Source: Manis javanica (taxonomy: Eukaryota; Chordata; Mammalia; Pholidota; Manidae). From it: a stretch of 64,000 bases of DNA. The stretch spans positions 146,737,173 through 146,801,172 of the forward strand of contig NC_133156.1 in NCBI RefSeq assembly GCF_040802235.1, written 5' to 3'. The position numbers were made by a program, and so were the translations under genes. This document shows positions 1 through 13,345 of the stretch, piece by piece. The stretch's first letter is position 1; each line of letters starts with the position of its first letter. The notes beneath the pieces were generated by a model. That model saw only the letters and a program-made list of their open reading frames with translations, did no database searches and was not told the DNA's origin.

Positions 1-924
1 GATATGCACTGGTGCATTTCCGCTGAGGCTGTTTTCAGGTGGGTGGCCCGGAGCCGTGCAGGGGCCCAAGCGGGATACGTGGTGGTCACCCAGTCTCTGC
101 TGCGCTCCTGCAGGTCCGGGTGTCCCGGTTTCATGGGCTATTTTGGTGACCAGGTTTTGTCCAGTTGTTTTTTATAGATAGATTGAGAAGGAAAATGGCC
201 ATGTCTGTGTGGAAAGTATCCTGAGTTCATTTAACCTTTGGGAAGAGGGGGTCTAAAAAGGTGGAAGGTGACATTGTGGGGATAGGCAGGCATTATATGT
301 TTTATCATTTCATGGCCACAGAAGCCCTGTTAGGTTTTATCCGACCAACCTGTTGGTGAAGAAACTGAGTTTCAAAGAGGCTCAGCAGCTGGCCCAGCTC
401 TGCCATGTGCTCTGACCCACCCTGGTCCTTTGCCTCCAAGCCCTGTGTTCGTGGTTGACCACCTGCCCCAGACTTCTGGCGCACTGCCGGGACTGTGACT
501 GGGATGGCTGTCAGTCACAGGCCGGCAGGTGGAGGTAAGAACCTCTGCCAGAGTGATTGTGGGTGCACAGAACTATCTGACCTGGGGTGAGGACATGGAG
601 AAACATCTGGGACAGCAACGGAGACCAGTCCTGCCTGGCCCGATGTGTCACCCAGGGAGGTTTGGGAATGGTCTAATGGAAACCGCAGGTAGCTCTCTAT
701 AAGGCCTTCCTTTTTGAATGGAATTGCTAGTAGCATGGTCATATAATTTACTGTCTGAACACAGATCTTTTTGAAAGCAAAATGATCACATTTAAGGTGC
801 ACGCAGGGACAAGAGGCCAGAGCCAGGCTGTCCCACACATGAGATGGTAGTCGTCTCAGTTCGGATTCATTTATTTGGCAGGCGGATAGTCTCTGGTCAT
901 CTCTTTAAAGGGCTGAAGCCAAAT
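1..924. other. noncoding, one MIR-like segment
   Basis: No supportable exon. At about 290-430 the order of words resembles a MIR core read on the - strand (a 'gaaactgag...aaagaggctcagcagctggcccag' type stretch), at low confidence. The rest is unremarkable. Confidence 0.4.
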
Positions 925-1505
925 GTTAGTTAAAAATTGGGAATAACCTAAATTTATAACAAGAGGCGCAGTCTTAAGTAAATTATACCCAACCCACTTG
1001 AGGGTATATTATGTAGCAATAACATTATAGTTAATGACTATTATATAGCAAAATAAAAATATGTATGACCTACATAATAATTTTAAGTGAGAAACCAGAG
1101 TAGAAAATTACATTTACATCCACACAGTAGCCACAACTACATGGAACTGCATAGGAAGAAAGACCAGAAAGAAACATTTAAATGGTAACAATTATGTTAG
1201 TACAGGTAGGTATTCTCAACTTACTGTCTCCTGGACCTCTAGTCCATGGATATACACATTTGCTTCAGTGACAGGTGGTAGAGGCGGTGTGGAGAGAAGG
1301 GCCTGTATGGTTTGTAAACCCCTCTTCTTCTCCTATTCCAGAAAATTCTAGAAAATTCCACTTCACCAGAGGTCTGAATGGATACCTACCCAGCCCAACA
1401 ATGTATACAGGTTACATTTTGTTGATGCAATTACTCTGTTTGATTTTTGAGTATTCTGAAAAGGAATGTATTGTAGTTATAGTGAAGAAAACAAAATAAA
1501 AAAAT
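925..1505 (+). repeat. old L1M-like 3' fragment
   Basis: The text resembles the 3' end of old mammalian L1M elements: a 'gtatattatgtagcaataa' type segment, a GTGAGAAA-type segment, then an A-rich end with AATAAA near 1495. It is heavily diverged and has no reading frame. Confidence 0.4.
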
Positions 1506-4500
1506 TAGCTTATTGAAGATGAAGTTTACATTGGGACAGTTGGAATGAGAACATTTAGTCTGATAAAATAATCTCTAAGAACAACGGTGAGTGTCTAGCT
1601 CCATCTCCATTCAGTCTGGAGAATTTCTCTCCTGTGGCCCACTGGGTTTCTCAAAGCAAGCCAGGGTAATATATTGATCCCAGCCCACATATTATTCTTA
1701 CTACTTGATTGTCACTCCTCTCTCGGAGAAGTGGGCTCTGTGTTCCTTCCTGTTGAGTCTGGGTGAGTGGGGACTGTGAGTCCTCTGATGAATGGAGTAG
1801 GAATATCCACTGAAGTCATGTGTCTCCTGCGGCTGGCTCATAAAAGGTCCCAGCTCTGACTGCTTTCTTGCAAGATGTTTGCCTGGGGAATCTCGCCACC
1901 ATGTTGGGAGGAAGCCCAGGCTGCATGGAGAGTCCACCTGTGTGGGTGTCCAGCCATCAGCTCAGCTAAGGTCTTTGCCGATGGCCAGCAGCACCTCCAG
2001 ACATGGGAATGTGTGAGTGAAAGTGTCTTCAGGTGAATCTGGCTCCTAGCCTTTGAGGCTTCCAGCTGAAGCCTCAGACATTGGGGAGCAAAAGCTGTTC
2101 ATTCCCTCTGTGCCTGACTGAATTCCCCAACCAGAGAAACTGAGAGATAAGAAGGAACATTGTTGATGGTGGCTATCACATTTTAGGGCAATTTGTTATG
2201 CAGTAAGAGTTGACCTTATGAATCTCCCCTCCTTGAAGCCAGAAACTCACTTCCCAGACTCCTTTGCAGCCAAGCACAGGCATGTGGCCTGGTTTCAGCC
2301 AATGTGATGCACCAGGGCAGAACGTTAGGTTGGAAGATGGAGCTCCAGTGAGGGTTTATCCTGGTGAGGGCTGGGGATCCGTTCAGTTCCCAAAGGTAGT
2401 AGCTCCTTGTGGGGGCTTTGGAGATGGGCTGGTGGTTCCATCTACATGCTTGTACCCCAGCAGAGCAGTGGGGGTCTCCTCTGGGATCATGCATCGAAGG
2501 TATCTGGGTACCATTCAGGCTGTGTGGCTTCCAAATCAAATTACTGAACATCTTCAAGTGACATTTATACATTTCTTTTTGGTTGAGAACTCCTATTTGT
2601 AAGGAAGAACACTACAACTTTTTTGCACCTTAGACATCCCAGCTTGGAATGGTGCCTGCAGAGAGCACATGCTCTGAGAGCATTCTTCATTATTTGCTAT
2701 CCCTCACTCCAAAATTCCTGGGGCCCTCATGCTGCCCTTTGTTCTCAAAACCTTCACTTCATTGATCACTCCTATGTGCTGTTTTCCAGCCAAACTAACT
2801 CAGGATGGAAAGTGAGTTTCATCTCCTCACCAGCTTGGATCAGCTGGTAGACGCAACACAGTGGTGCTGTATGGAGAAGGATTGACGCTGGGCTTAGAGG
2901 AAAACAGAGCCATCATTTAAAGATGTCACTGTAAGGGCTAGGGGAGTGGCTGTCTTTGGCTTAACCTGAAGGATTCCAGAAGAAAACACCTTAGTTAAAT
3001 GAGCTTATATGAAATTTCAAGCATAATTTCCTAGGAGTATTTATATTTTTAAATAATGTATCTTGTATTAATTAGAGAACTGGTTAAGTTGTTTGCTTGG
3101 ACAAAAAATAATCAAGGGTTAGGTAAGTTTCTCCTACATGTAATGAGCCAAGGTAGTTAACACATGGTTTCCATGGCGGCTTCAGCAACTGTCTTCCCTG
3201 GTTCTGGAAATGACTGTGATGAAATGCCCTGGAAGATGTTTACACACACACCTTTACTCATATCCCAATCCACACCTGGCTCCAAAGGAGCCTGGGAAAT
3301 TTAGTGTTGCACTGAATAGAAGGTGCCAGATTAAACTCACCAGAAAGAAACAAAGAGTTTTGGACTCTGGGGGTCAGTTAGAAGTCTTTACCATAGATGC
3401 GTTTCTAGTGGAATTTTACTACCTTAATTTTGGAGAGTGAAACTAAAATGGAGGATTTCAGATCAGGTATGCATGCGATCTTTACTAGGTTTTTCCTCTG
3501 ACCTGCCCCTGACCAATTCTCCACTCTTCTCGTCAGACTGGACACAGGTTTCTGCCAGTATAAATTAACATCATCTTGCAATTCCTTTGAGTATAGACTC
3601 TTTCCTCCTCTGTCAGACATGGTTTGGGTTGGGCGGGGCTCTGCTTTCGTGGCAATGAGGAATGGAGAGTGAGTGTTGAGCACAGGCCTTCCCTCACAAG
3701 GCAGCTTCCTTGGGCAAGATTAGTAGGGGGCACAGGCACAGGAAGGCTAGTCCACCCTTAAGGTGAGGAGAAACTACTTCTGCTTGCAAGGGCCTCTCGA
3801 GGGTGTTTTTGGATATAGCTTTTCAGTCCTTTCTGAGTTAACCCAAATAGATTCATTTCAATTGTCTTCCCAACTGATGTTCTAACTCTCACATCAGAGG
3901 GTTGGCAAGGCTGTGAATTCAAAGTACTTAATAATTCCCCAACCTCAGGAATCAAATTTTGGAACTGATCTTCTGCTGTACCAGCCCTGTGGCTGTAAGC
4001 GTTATGACAGCCCTTAGGATGACCACGGAGTGTTCTGCCTGCTCCCTTTGAGCTGTGAGTTCTTATCTCGGAGCCTGTCATCTCCCTCTTGCAGGCAGGC
4101 TCTCTGAGCTGTCAGAGCAGTGTTCTTCCCTTCCCTCTGCCTTCATTCCTATGGCAATGGCCATGTGCAGCGGCTACCTGCACCCCCAAAGCCTTCCTTT
4201 CTGTAGCTCCTTCATCTCAGCAACCATGGTGCTTGTAATGAGACAGGGTAGTTAACACGTGGTTTAACTGCCCGGGGGATGCTGCTGCTTTGCACCAACT
4301 GCCAGTTTTCCATTTTCTTCTGGCATGGGGGCCATCACGGTGCTCCAACTCAGAGCCGTTGGACTGTCAGCCCAATCTTCGAGCCCATTCCTGGACCTGA
4401 GTCCTGGATTAGTTAGTGTCCAGTCAGGAACACAGAGATATGCTAAGGGTTTCAACAGGAGTGATTGAATCCAGGTAATTGGTTACAAAGGTGCTGAAGT

Positions 4501-5464
4501 GTTTGAGAAACAAAAGATATGGCTTTGTTGGAGAAGCTAGAAGAAGAAGGGGTATGACCCTAAGGTTTTGGCTGCTGAGCTCCCAGGGTTGGAGCTCAGG
4601 GCCACACTTGCCACTGCTGTCAGGGCTCCACGGTGGCACAGGGGCTGTCCCTGTGGGTGGCCGTAGGCCTCAGCTGCTCCACCTCTGCTGGCACCAGAGT
4701 GGCTGTCAGGGGCTAGCATGATGCACAGCTCCTTTGTTCACTTATGACACACCAAAGACCTCTGGTTCAGCCCAGTGGCAGGCCGGCATGGGAATGGTGG
4801 GGGCACCCATGCAAACTGTCACCGCGGCAGTCTCTGAAGGGTTCCTTTTGGGCTGCCCTTAGCTCTGTGAGCAGAGGGGACAGGACTTGAGCTGGCTTTT
4901 ACAATCATGGAATATAGATTTTCTCTGGCAGGTGAAGGGGTGCTTGAGCGATGAAATGAGTCATGCATTCTTTTCAGAAGAAGAAACGACTTGGTCCTAA
5001 AGAGATTTCCAGAGACAATAATCTCATTTTTCCTGTCCTTTTCATCTTTGCTTGAGGCAAAGACAGTTACTTTCTGGCTGTGTGGAAGTGTGAAATGACA
5101 GCTGATATTGCGTGTCAAGGTGGCATCTCTATTCACTGCTACCTTAAATATGAGGTCTAAATATAGGTCCAAATACAGTATTCTGAGAAAGGGAAGTCAG
5201 TTCTGCTTCCTGGCACAGCTGAGGGGTGGTGAGTGAAATATTATAATTAGTTGAAACTGAGAACATGTATTATATTTATCTAATGCATTTTCAAGGCATT
5301 AGAATATAATGGAATCTTTTGAACCTTTTTGCTATTTGTCTTACCAGCAGTGCAAGACAGTAAATGTCTTATGGCTTTCATGTCAGCTTTGAAAAATATA
5401 ATTAAAAGTAAACTCTGCAGATTGGGCCCTCAAAAGTAGTATCTTACTTTCAAAATTATTTTTA
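1506..5464. other. noncoding intergenic stretch
   Basis: No gene recognised. A segment at about 2216-2500 has the look of an old interspersed repeat I cannot name. A 32-bp sequence at 3139-3170 recurs at 4234-4265 with three differences (see findings). Possible frames are short and carry no known domain. Confidence 0.5.
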
Positions 5465-6125
5465 AATAGAGGATTAATTTACATACAGTGTATGTACCAT
5501 GTGACTGTATGTACAGTGCACAGATCTTAACTGCACAACTCAGTGAATTCTGAAAAATCTACGCATGTGTGTAACTTATATCCCAATCAAGATGTGGAGT
5601 ATTTCCATCCCTCCAGAAAGTTGCCCCATGTTCCTTTCTGGTCAAGCCTTCCCTACCCTCCACCAGAGGCACCCTCAGTTCTGATTTCTGTTACCATGAA
5701 GTATTTTTGCTTGCTTCTGCACTTCACATAAATGGAATTATACAGTATGTACTTTTGTCTATCTGGCTTTTGTCAGTCAATACAACCAGTATATGATCTC
5801 ATGGTGAGGTTTACCCCCATGGTGTGTGTGTCCGTTGTTTGCTTTTATCTATCGGTAGTACCCACTGCATGGATGTACCAGTCTGTTTCTCCAGCTTCCT
5901 ACTGAAGGACACTTGGGCTGCTTCCAGTTTTTAATGTTGTGCATGCAGCTTCTATGCATGCTCTTGTATGAGTCTTTTTGGACATGTTTTCACTTCTCTC
6001 AGGTATATGATGAAGAGTGGAGTGTCTGCATCAAACATAGGCATATGTTTAACTTTACCAGAAACTTCCGAACTTTTCTCTGAGCTGATTGCACCATTTT
6101 ACACTCCTGCCAGCACAGGATCATC
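5465..6125 (-). repeat. L1M fragment, antisense
   Basis: This stretch reads like the reverse complement of an old L1M element. It has the characteristic order: 'cacagatcttaactgcacaactcagtgaatt', 'aatggaattatacagtatgta', 'ggacacttgggctgcttccag', then 'ccattttacactcctgccagca'. It is diverged by many substitutions and indels. Words are recalled from the L1M consensus; no alignment was run. Confidence 0.7.
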
Positions 6126-7500
6126 AATGGACATGAGATGGGATGAATCCCTGGAAGACAGGAGCACACTGGAGCAGATTGTCAGAGAAACTAGCCAGGA
6201 ACCCTTAGCCCGAAAGCCTTGCCACAGAGGCTGGGGCTATTTCAGAGTGAGTGGGGACAAAGAACAGGACCGGGACTCTGAGTGGCCTCCAAGGTGACCC
6301 TGGCTGTACCAGCAACAGGCAGCACGGAAGGAGGCACCCACACTTGGGAGAAAACAGGGTGCATCCAGGGACTCGGCAGGAACCCTGACCTGCTCACCTG
6401 GGCGGCCAGTCCTAGGTCACACCTTCTGGAAGCATGCCCCTCACCCTCAATCATGGGAAACAAGAACTCAGACTCAGGCTTCCCCAGGGGACGAACGGGC
6501 ATTCCGAGGGGTCACATATTCACAGAGAAGAAATCTCCACCAAATGCTTGTGAAAAAGCAACATTAACCAAAGAAGTAACATCTGAGGAAACAAAGCTAA
6601 GAGAACAAGAAGATTTTAATAAATATAACAAATATCTTCAAGAGCAGTGTGAAATAAAATTTAGTCTGCTCTTTCAGTGGATAGCATTTCTGAATGCACT
6701 CGTACTGAAAGACTGAATACATGCAAAAATGAATTAATCCAGAATGAGTATTTGTGTTCTGATCAAAGCAGTTCCTACAGGTGACTCCAGATGTATTTGT
6801 GCAGCTTTCCTTATATAGGAATCCAGGCTCTGCAGGCAGGGAGGGGCAGCAATCTCCCTGAGTCATCATTTCGTCATATGGTAGTAGTGATATATGGCCC
6901 CCACTGTTACCTCCATATGTGCTTTTAAAGCAGGAGATTGATTCTCCACATATCTGAGCTCTGGCAGCCTGTTTCTGAGAGACCCCACATCACTTGGAGA
7001 CATGTAACTCCCCAAATAGTAGTCAACATGTAGAAGAGCCACCACTGACTGCTCCATGCTGGAGCCAGCCATTCCTGCTGTTTGGCAATAGACCACAAAA
7101 TGCCACAGGGTCCCTGAGATCAGATGTTTTCCTGGGATCCCTGACACAGGGTTTAGGGAAAGGCTGTGTCCTTAGTATGTGACCAGAGACCCTTAGACAT
7201 ACAAATCAACCTTCTATTGACATACAGGAGAGCCCTGGCCCAGAATTCTTTCAAATATGAAGGAAGGGCTGGGGCTGGACAGCAATATGCTAAATTCTAG
7301 CTTAATTTAGAGTTAGTGTTGATTAGGGAAAAGAAGATGGAAAATATGGAAAGTGTCAAACATGACAGCAATTTTGATGAGATGCAGCGGTCGTGATGAA
7401 GGTGTACGTCCACTCCTATTCCCCAGTGATGTTAAGAGTCCCATGGCCTCCCTAAGTGCAAGAGGGTTTAACTGGATGGAAGCAAGATATTTGGGGGATG
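6126..7500. other. noncoding intergenic stretch
   Basis: No gene or repeat family recognised. A 144-codon open stretch at 6282-6716 partly overlaps this region but has no family resemblance. Confidence 0.4.
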
Positions 7501-7505
7501 ATACT

Positions 7506-7763
7506 TGAAAGGAAAGGAGCGACACATAGCAGCAATTCACCGGAGAGTTCCGCTTTATTAGGGAAAGGTGCTGGGTTATATAGGAGGGGGCATGAATTGA
7601 TTGAGGTGTCACTTCTACGGGGCTGGTGGCTGTTGGCTAGGTGCTGGGATTGGGAGGGGGGCGAGAGGTGATTGGGCTTCAGGTGGTGCCGGCGGGAACT
7701 GAGGACCCCCCCCCCCCCGAAGAGAAGCCGGAAGTTTGCCATCTTACTGGTGGGGACCCTTCA
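7506..7763 (-). mobile_element. solo LTR of an endogenous retrovirus (258 bp)
   Basis: Read on the - strand the block starts TGAAGGG and ends CCTTTCA, with the TG...CA ends of a retroviral LTR. It is flanked by a perfect 5-bp target-site duplication ATACT (7501-7505 and 7764-7768). It has a TATA-like box (complement of 7576-7584) followed by an AATAAA signal (complement of 7554-7559), the usual U3-R order. A C13 run (7706-7718) lies in U3. No internal retroviral region is next to it, so it is a solo LTR, probably of an ERV1-like group. It is old enough to have degenerated little at the ends. Confidence 0.85.
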
Positions 7764-7768
7764 ATACT

Positions 7769-9636
7769 GATGGTCTGAGACATCAAATATTTATTTCAGG
7801 AGCAAATGATATTTTTGGATTGCGGCTGCTAACTCTGAGTTGCCTCAATTCTTCTAAACCTATGTTTGGCCTTCATTTTGTCCTTTGTCTTTGGAAACAT
7901 GTACATTTTAATTACAAATATTTCTGCAATAAATGTATGCATTTGGACACATGGACTATGTGGGTGGGCTGTCATATCACGTGCACAAGAAAAATCTATA
8001 GTGATTCATTACAAGGAAATGAAGCCTTTTGGAAAATGTCTTAAATGTCCCCTTTTCATGTGTGCCAAGGTGGTCTATCTAAATGCATGTTCTGGTGACA
8101 GTCTTTTCTCTTTGCCTCAGGCTTGTGTCTCTCTATTGAGACCCACCCTTGAGTCAATAAACTCCATTCACCTGCTGCTCCAGGGCACCCTATGCGGGAG
8201 ATGTGCAGCTTTCCCTTGGAGTCAAGGTCATGGCATAAAAATTCTTGCCTGTGAGGTTTCACCTTCTAACTCTCCAGCACCTTTTGTCTTTGTATAAATG
8301 GCTCAAGGGCAGCATTAATGCCTTCCTCCCAGAGGATGGGTGACTGGTGGGTGAACACCCACCCACAGTGAGGGCTGTTTAACCCTGAAATGGTTCAAGG
8401 TTTAGAAAGCAATGCTTACCATCCCTGTGGGTGAGGCATTGTGTTTTCTTATTTGTCCTATCCTAATCCAGTCTATTCTAATCTATTATGACATTTTTTT
8501 AGGAAATGCTAAAGTGACTTTACTTCTCTCTAATAAGCTCTGACCTGCAGCATTAAAGCTCTGCCCTGTATCATTTTCCACTAATAAAATGCAACCCCTT
8601 CTTTCCCCACTCCTATAAAATTTTTGTCTCTACATTTTCTAGATAGAAAGGCATTATTCTGGGCTATGGCTGGAACCCTTGATATGAAGCCATCTTTTAA
8701 AAGAAGGAAATGGCTTCTAATATTTTGGGAGTAATCCACACTAGGTTATTCCTAGAATGGCTGAAACTGCCCTCCCCGCCCTTGTGGGGTGTGGCATGGA
8801 GGCCGCCCCCATCCCAACCTGCCCCAGGCATCTGCGAACATCTTCTCAGGCTATTTGTATTCCCGAGTAGCTGGGGAGCAGAAGCTACTACTACCTCCCT
8901 CCAAATCTATCACTTTGCAGTCTCGTCTTTTCTGAGAATATATTCTGTATTTTCAGTGAAGCTTTTTTATCTAGGCAGCAATATATTTCTGGAAAAGAGA
9001 TTTTATTCAGAGTTAGCCCCTGCAGAATAAAAAATTAGGCAATTTAAAAAGATAGATATTACCTCCTCAAAACAGATAACTAAAACAGATAAGCCATGAG
9101 TTGTACAATATTTTTTAAAGCAATTATCATCTGCCTGATAGAGAAGAATAACTCTGTTGGAAATTGAGGTTTATCATGTAGTTTTATAATTAGGATGCCT
9201 TTGAACAGAATAATATCCTTATCAGAATTCATGAAGAACATATTCTAATATTTTCCTTTTGTTTTCAAACTCATATAAACAACACTATGGTGTTCATATA
9301 TAGAGGAATTTAGAATGTAGAACGTTGTGCAGGGCTAAGCATTTTCGCAAGTATATTTATATTTTAGTGAGAGGAAGAACCACTTAAGTCGAGGTATGGA
9401 TCCTTCCTGATGGTTGTCAGATCCTCCCTGCCCCCAGCCCACGCCCAGCCTGCGTTCTCTGTGTTTGAAAATGGTTTCCCTGCCCCTAGAGGCTCGCTCC
9501 TCCACGGCCACCCTCGGGTTGCCTTCCTCAATTGGCCGTGGCCCTGGGGGTGCCATTTATTTGGATTGGGAGTTAGGGGAATGTTGTATCCCTCCCTTGC
9601 CCCAGGACACAGGTACTCAACCTCCCCCTTCCCTGG
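7769..9636. other. noncoding intergenic stretch
   Basis: Mostly AT-rich sequence with no recognised gene. Frames at 7866-8297 and 8710-9030 have no recognisable family. Confidence 0.45.
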
Positions 9637-9930
9637 GCTGGATTGTGGCTCCACCCAATTTCACACGTTGATGTCTTGACCCAGGACCTCAGAATGTGAA
9701 AGTATTTGGAGATGGGGTTTTTATAGAGGTAATTAAGGTACAATGAGGTCATTATGTGGGCCCTAATCCAATGGGGCTGATGTCCTCTTAAGAAGAGGAA
9801 GTTAGGATACACACCCAGAGGGGACACCAGGTGAGGACCAACTGCGTGCCCAGGGCGGAGCGAGGTTCAGGAGACCCCAGCCCTGCTGGCACCTGCACCT
9901 TAGATTTCTAGCCTCCGGAACTGTGAGGAC
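9637..9930 (+). repeat. MaLR (MLT1-type) LTR
   Basis: The order is diagnostic of MLT1-type LTRs: 'cctcagaatgtgaaagtattt', 'gaggtcattatgtgggccc', 'gctgatgtcctcttaagaag', and near the end 'tagcctccggaactgtgagg'. The 5' end and the final TG/CA ends are not clear. Confidence 0.75.
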
Positions 9931-12090
9931 CTTGTCCTGGGGGCCCTGCTGATGCACCCAAAAGAAGTCCATCGACCCAAAAGAGCCTATATTACTGCAG
10001 TACTAGGGGAGGTATCTTTGAGCACAGATTCCTTGCTGACTCTGGATGCTGTGGCTGCTGTTTTTAGCCTTCTTCTCCAGCTAGTTTGGGAAGCACTGTG
10101 TCACTACTTTTAAGTTTGCTAGAGCACAATTATATTTCTCCTTAAAACACTATTATATGCGGTGACCTTTGAAATCTCAATAAATGGCATGATTTCCTGC
10201 CCACACACACTGCACTTTGTTTCACAACCCCTCTGACACACACACACTCTCTCTCACTCATACACACACGTAAGCACCACCCGCCCACCCCCAAGGGCTC
10301 ACTGGCTTTCTGTGTTCCTGGTACCACTGGTGGCTTCCCTAGGCTCATCCAGTCTGTGGTGTGGGGCTCAGTGGGAGCCTCTAGGCGAAACCTGGTTGGG
10401 AGAAGGTAGGGGAGGAGGGGAGGGGAGGGCCCTGGAGGACTGCCTCCATGCCTCTGCCTGAAAGCGCATCATTTCAGTAGATGGTTGTGCTTTTTGCTTT
10501 TCTCCAGGTCGGTCATGAGCTGCCTGGGAAAGGGGCCCTCACCTCCTCCTCGGCAGCTGCCAGTGCCCCCCAGGGCACCTGAACTGAGCGCATGGGGGCT
10601 ATTTCCTAGGGGAAAGGTTCAGGGACCTCCCCTTTTCTCCCTTCCCTCCCCTTCCCTTTCCTGAGGTGGCAACCACAGCCAGTGAGACAAAAAGATCTTT
10701 CTCCCCTGGTCCCAGTACTGTTATTGAAGGCCCCATAAACTCTCTAAGGGAAAGAAAGGGGGAGGGCAAGCACAGGGAAAGGAATGGCTGTGCTGAGGCT
10801 GGCACCTGTTGGGGATGCTGGCACTTGTGGGTGTGGGAAGCCTGGCACCTGCAGGGGTGGAGTCATTCTGTGCCTGGGGCTGCTTTGTCCCCATGTCCCA
10901 GCTGGACGAGGCCCTGAAACATCTAGTCCTACTGTGTTTTCGGATACCTGCTCCTAAGAGGCAGTACCTCATGGGAAGGCTTCAGTGGGGGACACGAAGG
11001 GTGGCTGTGGGCCCCTGGTGAGCTGTGGCCTCAAAGAGCTTTGTGTGGCATCAGGTTGGCAGGATCCACAGTCACCCACACACCTCCGCGGGCCCTCCAG
11101 CCTGGGCCCCTCTCCAAGCACATGCGGAAGCGAACGAGGTGCCATCTATGGCGTGGAATCAAAGCCGGCTATTTTTAAAAGTGATATGTAGATGTGGTGC
11201 CAGTTACATAGAGCTGGTCTGTGTGCAGAGCAAGAAATGTGATCCTTCTTGTGACGATTTGCAGATGTCACCCAGTCTGAGGTCATGAAGACATGGGAAA
11301 ACTCCTTTCTAAAGGGCTAGGACTCACTGAATTTTATAAAATAGAATATATTTTTAAATATTCAGATTTTGGACTAGTATTAAAATATCCAGATTCAAAT
11401 ATAGTGTCAAACTAGAAATATGCACATGGAGAAATTCTTGAAACCATGTCCAAAAATATTACCCTGTCTTCGAAGAGAGTTCCCTGACATGGTGACTGAG
11501 ATGTGTTTATGTGTTCCTAAACACACCTACGCAACGTCCTGTCACTTCCTAAACTGGTTTCATCTGCTACCAGTTTAGATTTTCTTTCTCTCTCTTTCTT
11601 TCAGCTAAGAACATCTAAATGTAGAAATTGTCAAGCCTGGAAAAATCTACGATACACTTAGTTAAATTGTATTTTTAAGCAAAGCACCAAGAATCTCAGA
11701 CCAATCCAACAGGCAATTGTTGATTGACTATTGAGAAAGAGATGTAGGATTATGCCTAGTCTCAAGGTAATTTCTGGAAAGATATGATTGTCCTTTCTGA
11801 TGTCAGTTTCAGAAATGTGCCCCCAAACAGCCTACTGTCCCATAAAAATGCCATGAATAATGTTCTTAACAAATTTATATAGTATTTGTGAAGTTATATT
11901 TATTCTTAGCTTGTACAAATTTTTGTAACTATTGAATTCCATAAATTTTCCACCATGCAATTCTGTCTTTTTAGTCTTAAATTTGCATTTTTTGTGCTTT
12001 GGTGAAGATTTTTCATTTGAAAAGTAGAGGCATTATAGTAAATGCTCTGTTGGGTTGGTTTTTGTGGGTACTATCTTAAGAATTTTAATT
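9931..12090. other. noncoding stretch with simple CA tracts
   Basis: At 10199-10270 there are short impure CA/CT tracts (a few CACACA runs). No gene is recognised, and the GC-rich region at 10.4-11.1 kb carries only shadow frames. Confidence 0.45.
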
Positions 12091-12240
12091 TGGGGAAAGT
12101 TACTCAACTTCTGTGAAACTTAAGTTTCCACATCAATAAGATAAGGATAATATATACCTCCTACTGATTGTGATGAGTATTAGATATAATACATTTCCCC
12201 AAATCCCCAGCACATGGTAGCCATTCAGTAAATATATGTG
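12090..12240 (+). repeat. MIR SINE fragment
   Basis: The order 'agttactcaacttctgtgaa', 'gataaggataatatatacct' and 'gccattcagtaaatat' follows the MIR consensus in the + direction (the usual 'aagttacttaacctctctg...ataataatagtacct...cagtaaatgtt'). Confidence 0.7.
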
Positions 12241-12326
12241 AGCCCTCCCCTAGTGATCTAAGACATCAATCTGCACCTCTTTAGCTTTATTTTCATTTCA
12301 GATGTCTACAGCTTGATTGATTCAAC

Positions 12327-12547
12327 CCAGGGTTTTTCAGCTTTGATATTATTAACAATGGGGCCAAATCATTTTGGGTTGCGGGGCCATCCTGTGAATT
12401 CTCAGATGTTCAGCAGCAGTGGATAGGATGTTCATCTCTACCCATGAGATGCCAGCAGCATCCCACCTTGGTTGTGACAACTAAACATGTCTCCAGACAT
12501 TGCCAAATGTCCCCTGGGGGCAAAATCAGCTCTGGTGAAACCCCTGC
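12327..12547 (-). repeat. MER20 (hAT-Charlie) DNA transposon remnant
   Basis: The reverse complement carries the typical MER20 text: 'gggggcaaaatc', 'ggacatttggcaatgtctgg', 'gtcacaac', and 'gggtttttcag' at the other end. Its length, about 220 bp, is near the full MER20 length. MER20 copies are known from studies of decidual (endometrial) enhancers; whether this one is active is unknown. Confidence 0.75.
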
Positions 12548-12960
12548 TTTAACCTGAAAGGACTGGGTTTCCAGGTAAGGAACTTCAGGCACAAAGTAAG
12601 ACTAGGGGTTCTTCCAGATGCCACACCTGCAACTCCCTACCTTGTCTCTGTTTTGCCAAGAAAGCATGGGTTCTTAGCACAGAAGAGACCCCACCAGAAC
12701 TACCTTTCAATTGAATGGTATAATTAAACATTTGGCTAAAAGCATGTGGTTTTAAGGCCATGGCTACTCCTGAAGAAGATAATTGGTACTGAAAATTAAC
12801 TGTATCCTTAATTCCTCTGACCATTCATTCATACTCTGCTTCCAGAGAAATGTTGAAATAGTTTGATAAACTGTACTTGTACCAAGCATGATTTATAATG
12901 CTTCAATATTACAAATGTTATTTGATTATTAAAGGTATATGTCTATATGTATCAATAGAT

Positions 12961-13044
12961 CCTTCCATCCATCCATTCACCCACCATCCATCTATTCTTC
13001 TTATCTTCCATCCATCCATTCATCCATCCATACATCCACCCATC
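12961..13044 (+). repeat. (CATC)n microsatellite, impure
   Basis: Runs of CATC/CCAT repeat units are interrupted by TATTCTTCTTATC. It is a simple tandem repeat, likely length-variable. Confidence 0.85.
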
Positions 13045-13156
13045 TTTCTGTCAAAGAACATTAGGGTCTAAAAATGCAAAAGGCTAAATGTGTCTTAGTT
13101 AAATTCAGAGAGACTTTAGGTCTCTAATAGGATGTCACTGTAAGCTTTTATGTATT

Positions 13157-13345
13157 GATATATATATATATATGATTATGTAATAGTATAATTATATAAA
13201 TATAAAATTATAAATTATTACTGTATAATAATTAAATATAATATATATCATTATGTTTAAGTATAAAGTTATAATATGTAATATATATACTATATATCAT
13301 ATGATATTACTTATATATCATATACATACATGCATATGTTATTAG
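13157..13345. repeat. AT-rich low-complexity tract
   Basis: A (TA) run at about 13159-13173 is followed by AT-rich sequence with many TATATA words. It may be a degraded (TA)n satellite. Confidence 0.7.

Noticed and set aside
12961-13044. CRISPR-like array of short repeats
   Set aside because: It is a simple CATC tetranucleotide microsatellite without spacers, in a mammalian genome.
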